This document shows positions 22,725 through 23,973 of a stretch of DNA of 23,973 nucleotides, one piece after another (the first letter of the stretch is position 1; each line of letters starts with the position of its first letter). Position numbers and translations under genes: made by a program. Under the pieces are notes generated by a model. It had not been told where the DNA came from and did not search any database. It saw only the letters and a program-made list of their open reading frames with translations. The stretch is from Castellaniella sp041675725 (GTDB lineage Bacteria; Pseudomonadota; Gammaproteobacteria; Burkholderiales; Burkholderiaceae_B), in the NCBI RefSeq assembly GCF_041675725.1, contig NZ_JBAYTI010000043.1, positions 1 to 23,973 of the forward strand, given 5' to 3'.

Positions 22725-23351
22725 ATGCCCACATCCACCCAGCCCCAGCCCTCATCCGATCCGCACCCCGCCCACCCGGCCCCGCTGCGCCTGCAGGCGG
22801 CGCCCCCCGCCGCGGATGACGACCTGATCGATCGCGGCATCGCCGAATGGCGCCACGCCCGCCCAGACATCGACAGCTCGGGCAAGCGCATCGTCGGGCG
22901 CCTGATCCGCCTCGAAGAGATCGTGCTCAAGCCCATCAACCACGCGCTGCGCAGCCACGGGCTGACGTATTTCGAATACGCGGTGCTGGCCACCCTGCGC
23001 GTGGCCCCCGAACCCGCCGGGCTGGCGCCACGGTACCTGCTGTCGCGATTGCTGTGCAGCTCGGGCGGGCTGTCCAACCTGCTCAAGCGCCTTGAAAAAC
23101 GCGGGCTCGTGCAGCGCGCGGCCGACCCGGCCGACGGCCGGGGGGTACGGGTGAGGCTGACGGCTGCCGGCCGCGCGCTGGCCGACCGGGCCATGCCCGA
23201 CCATGCCCGGGTCGAACAACAGCTGGTGGCCATGCTCAGCGCAGAAGAACGCGACACGCTGGCGCAGCTGCTCAACCGCGTGCTGGTGGGCAATGCCCCC
23301 CACCTGCGCCTGGCGGCCCTGGAAGGGCGCAAGTCCGGCCCGGCTCCCTGA
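22725..23351 (+). CDS. MarR-family transcriptional regulator
   Basis: This 208-residue winged-helix regulator would respond to a small molecule and repress the divergent ABC/hydrolase operon. Residues 53-82 form the dimerisation helices (GRLIRLEEIVLKPINHALRSHGL), residues 103-129 the recognition region (LLSRLLCSSGGLSNLLKRLEKRGLV) and residues 131-149 the wing (RAADPADGRGVRVRLTAAG). An unusual Pro/Ala/Ser/His-rich N-terminal tail of about 30 residues precedes the domain. The start is uncertain: ATG at 22725 has no good Shine-Dalgarno, and a GTG at 22662 is in frame with AGGG upstream. It is the only plus-strand gene between rpsJ and rplC. Confidence 0.9.
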   Translation: MPTSTQPQPSSDPHPAHPAPLRLQAAPPAADDDLIDRGIAEWRHARPDIDSSGKRIVGRLIRLEEIVLKPINHALRSHGLTYFEYAVLATLRVAPEPAGLAPRYLLSRLLCSSGGLSNLLKRLEKRGLVQRAADPADGRGVRVRLTAAGRALADRAMPDHARVEQQLVAMLSAEERDTLAQLLNRVLVGNAPHLRLAALEGRKSGPAP

Positions 23352-23410
23352 GCCCTCGCGCGCTGGCGGTCGGCGCACTGCCGGTCGGCCGCGCGCCCAC
23401 GGCGCACCAC

Positions 23411-23440
23411 GCAAAAACGCCATGCGCGAAGCATGGCGTT
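23411..23440 (-). terminator. Intrinsic terminator downstream of rpsJ
   Basis: On the minus strand a perfect 10-bp stem (AACGCCATGC / GCATGGCGTT) with a 5-base loop is followed at once by a T-run (TTTTTG, counting the stem's last two). It starts 38 bp after the rpsJ stop. The orientation fits minus-strand transcripts; on the plus strand the T-run is missing, so it does not serve the MarR gene in the standard way. It would stop tuf-rpsJ transcripts before the catabolic operon and rplC. Confidence 0.85.
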
Positions 23441-23477
23441 CAGGCGGCCGGTGCGCATGCCGATGCGCGCAGAACGG

Positions 23478-23789
23478 CTATTGCAGGGCGATTTCGACGT
23501 CGACGCCCGCCGGCAGGTCGAGGCGCATGAGCGCATCGACTGTCTTGTCGGTGGGGTCCACGATGTCCATCAGGCGCTGGTGGGTGCGCATCTCGAACTG
23601 GTCGCGCGACGTCTTGTTGACGTGCGGCGAACGCAGAACGTCGTAGCGGCGGATGCGCGTGGGCAGGGGCACAGGCCCGCGCACGACGGCGCCGGTCCGC
23701 TTGGCGGTATCGACGATTTCGGCGGCCGACTGGTCGATCAGCTTGTAGTCGTAGGCCTTGAGGCGAATACGGATTTTCTGGCTTTTCAT
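23478..23789 (-). CDS. rpsJ: 30S ribosomal protein S10 (NusE)
   Basis: This 103-residue protein belongs to the small-subunit head and is also a transcription antitermination factor that pairs with NusB. The sequence begins MKSQKIRIRLKAYDYKLIDQ, contains GPVPLPTRIRRYDVLRSPHVNK and ends with LPAGVDVEIALQ, all standard. The ATG at 23789 has AGGGA 6 bases upstream; the longer open frame is non-conserved. It lies 51 bp after tuf. It is normally followed directly by rplC, but here it is followed by a terminator and about 8.7 kb of unrelated genes. Confidence 0.98.
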   Translation of the reverse strand: MKSQKIRIRLKAYDYKLIDQSAAEIVDTAKRTGAVVRGPVPLPTRIRRYDVLRSPHVNKTSRDQFEMRTHQRLMDIVDPTDKTVDALMRLDLPAGVDVEIALQ

Positions 23790-23811
23790 GGGAATCCCTA
23801 AAGAACGAAGC

Positions 23812-23831
23812 CGGCGGGGCGTACCCCGCCG
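23812..23831 (-). other. GC-rich stem-loop between tuf and rpsJ
   Basis: An 8-bp perfect stem (CGGCGGGG / CCCCGCCG) with a 4-base loop (TACG on the minus strand) lies 9 bp after the tuf stop. No clear T-run follows, so it probably does not end transcription fully. It could attenuate, pause or mark a processing site between tuf and rpsJ. Confidence 0.45.
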
Positions 23832-23840
23832 CAACATCAA

Positions 23841-23973
23841 TTACTTGATGATCTTGGCGACGACGCCGGCACCGACGGTGCGCCCGCCTTCGCGGATGGC
23901 AAAGCGCAGGCCTTCTTCCATCGCGATGGGCGCAATCAGGCTCACGTTGATCGAGATGTTGTCACCGGGCAGC
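23841..23973 (-). CDS. tuf: Elongation factor Tu, C-terminal end (gene continues past the window)
   Basis: Only the last 43 codons are inside the window. The sequence LPGDNISINVSLIAPIAMEE, FAIREGGRTVGAGVVAKIIK then stop is the C-terminal end of EF-Tu, the GTPase that delivers aminoacyl-tRNA to the ribosome. Position just before rpsJ is the common str/S10 junction (fusA-tuf-rpsJ). The 5-prime part is cut by the window edge, so the gene is partial for that reason only. Confidence 0.97.
   Translation of the reverse strand, partial: LPGDNISINVSLIAPIAMEEGLRFAIREGGRTVGAGVVAKIIK

Noticed and set aside
23416..23440. The hairpin as a terminator for the plus-strand MarR gene
   Set aside because: On the plus strand the stem is preceded by A residues and followed by CAGG, not a T-run. 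The arrangement only makes sense for the minus strand.
14815..23477. Recent genomic island or prophage
   Set aside because: No integrase, transposase, tRNA, flanking direct repeat or obvious change of base composition is visible, so recent transfer is not supported by the sequence.

Overview
The window is GC-rich, tightly packed bacterial chromosome. The ribosomal protein sequences, the catabolic transporters and the overall style fit the Betaproteobacteria, most likely Burkholderiales/Alcaligenaceae (Bordetella or Achromobacter type). That placement comes from recognising protein families, not from a search. I saw no rRNA, tRNA, CRISPR array, insertion sequence or prophage gene. No stretch longer than about 175 bp lacks a gene.

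Left block (46-7681). A minus-strand operon encodes a three-part TRAP transporter (Tat-exported binding protein, small and large membrane subunits) followed by a class II, degradative-type HMG-CoA reductase. A MocR-type (GntR plus aminotransferase fold) regulator is divergent from it, with three GGTACA half-sites in the shared promoter region. A FadD-like acyl-CoA ligase follows the regulator on the plus strand. Together they suggest uptake and catabolism of mevalonate or a related branched hydroxy acid.

Middle block (7674-14814). A periplasmic gamma-glutamyltransferase and a small conserved protein of unknown function sit directly downstream of a compact minus-strand ribosomal protein run: rplC-rplD-rplW-rplB-rpsS-rplV-rpsC-rplP-rpmC-rpsQ. 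The usual next genes (rplN and the spc operon) do not follow rpsQ within the 10 kb visible.

Right block (14913-23973). At the right edge are the end of tuf and then rpsJ, normally the first gene of the S10 operon. rpsJ is followed by a good intrinsic terminator. It is separated from rplC by about 8.7 kb of unrelated genes: a divergent MarR-family regulator and a minus-strand operon of eight genes. The operon holds a spermidine/putrescine-type ABC importer (binding protein, ATPase, two permeases), a polysaccharide-deacetylase-fold hydrolase of the HpPgdA/cyclic-imidase type, two short-chain dehydrogenases and an amidase-signature hydrolase. A near-perfect 22-bp palindrome lies between the MarR gene and the operon. 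The enzyme set fits import and stepwise hydrolysis of a cyclic imide or amide followed by alcohol oxidation; the substrate is inferred.

The main points are this catabolic operon embedded in the S10 ribosomal operon, with rpsJ transcriptionally detached from rplC, and the HMG-CoA reductase/TRAP/MocR locus.
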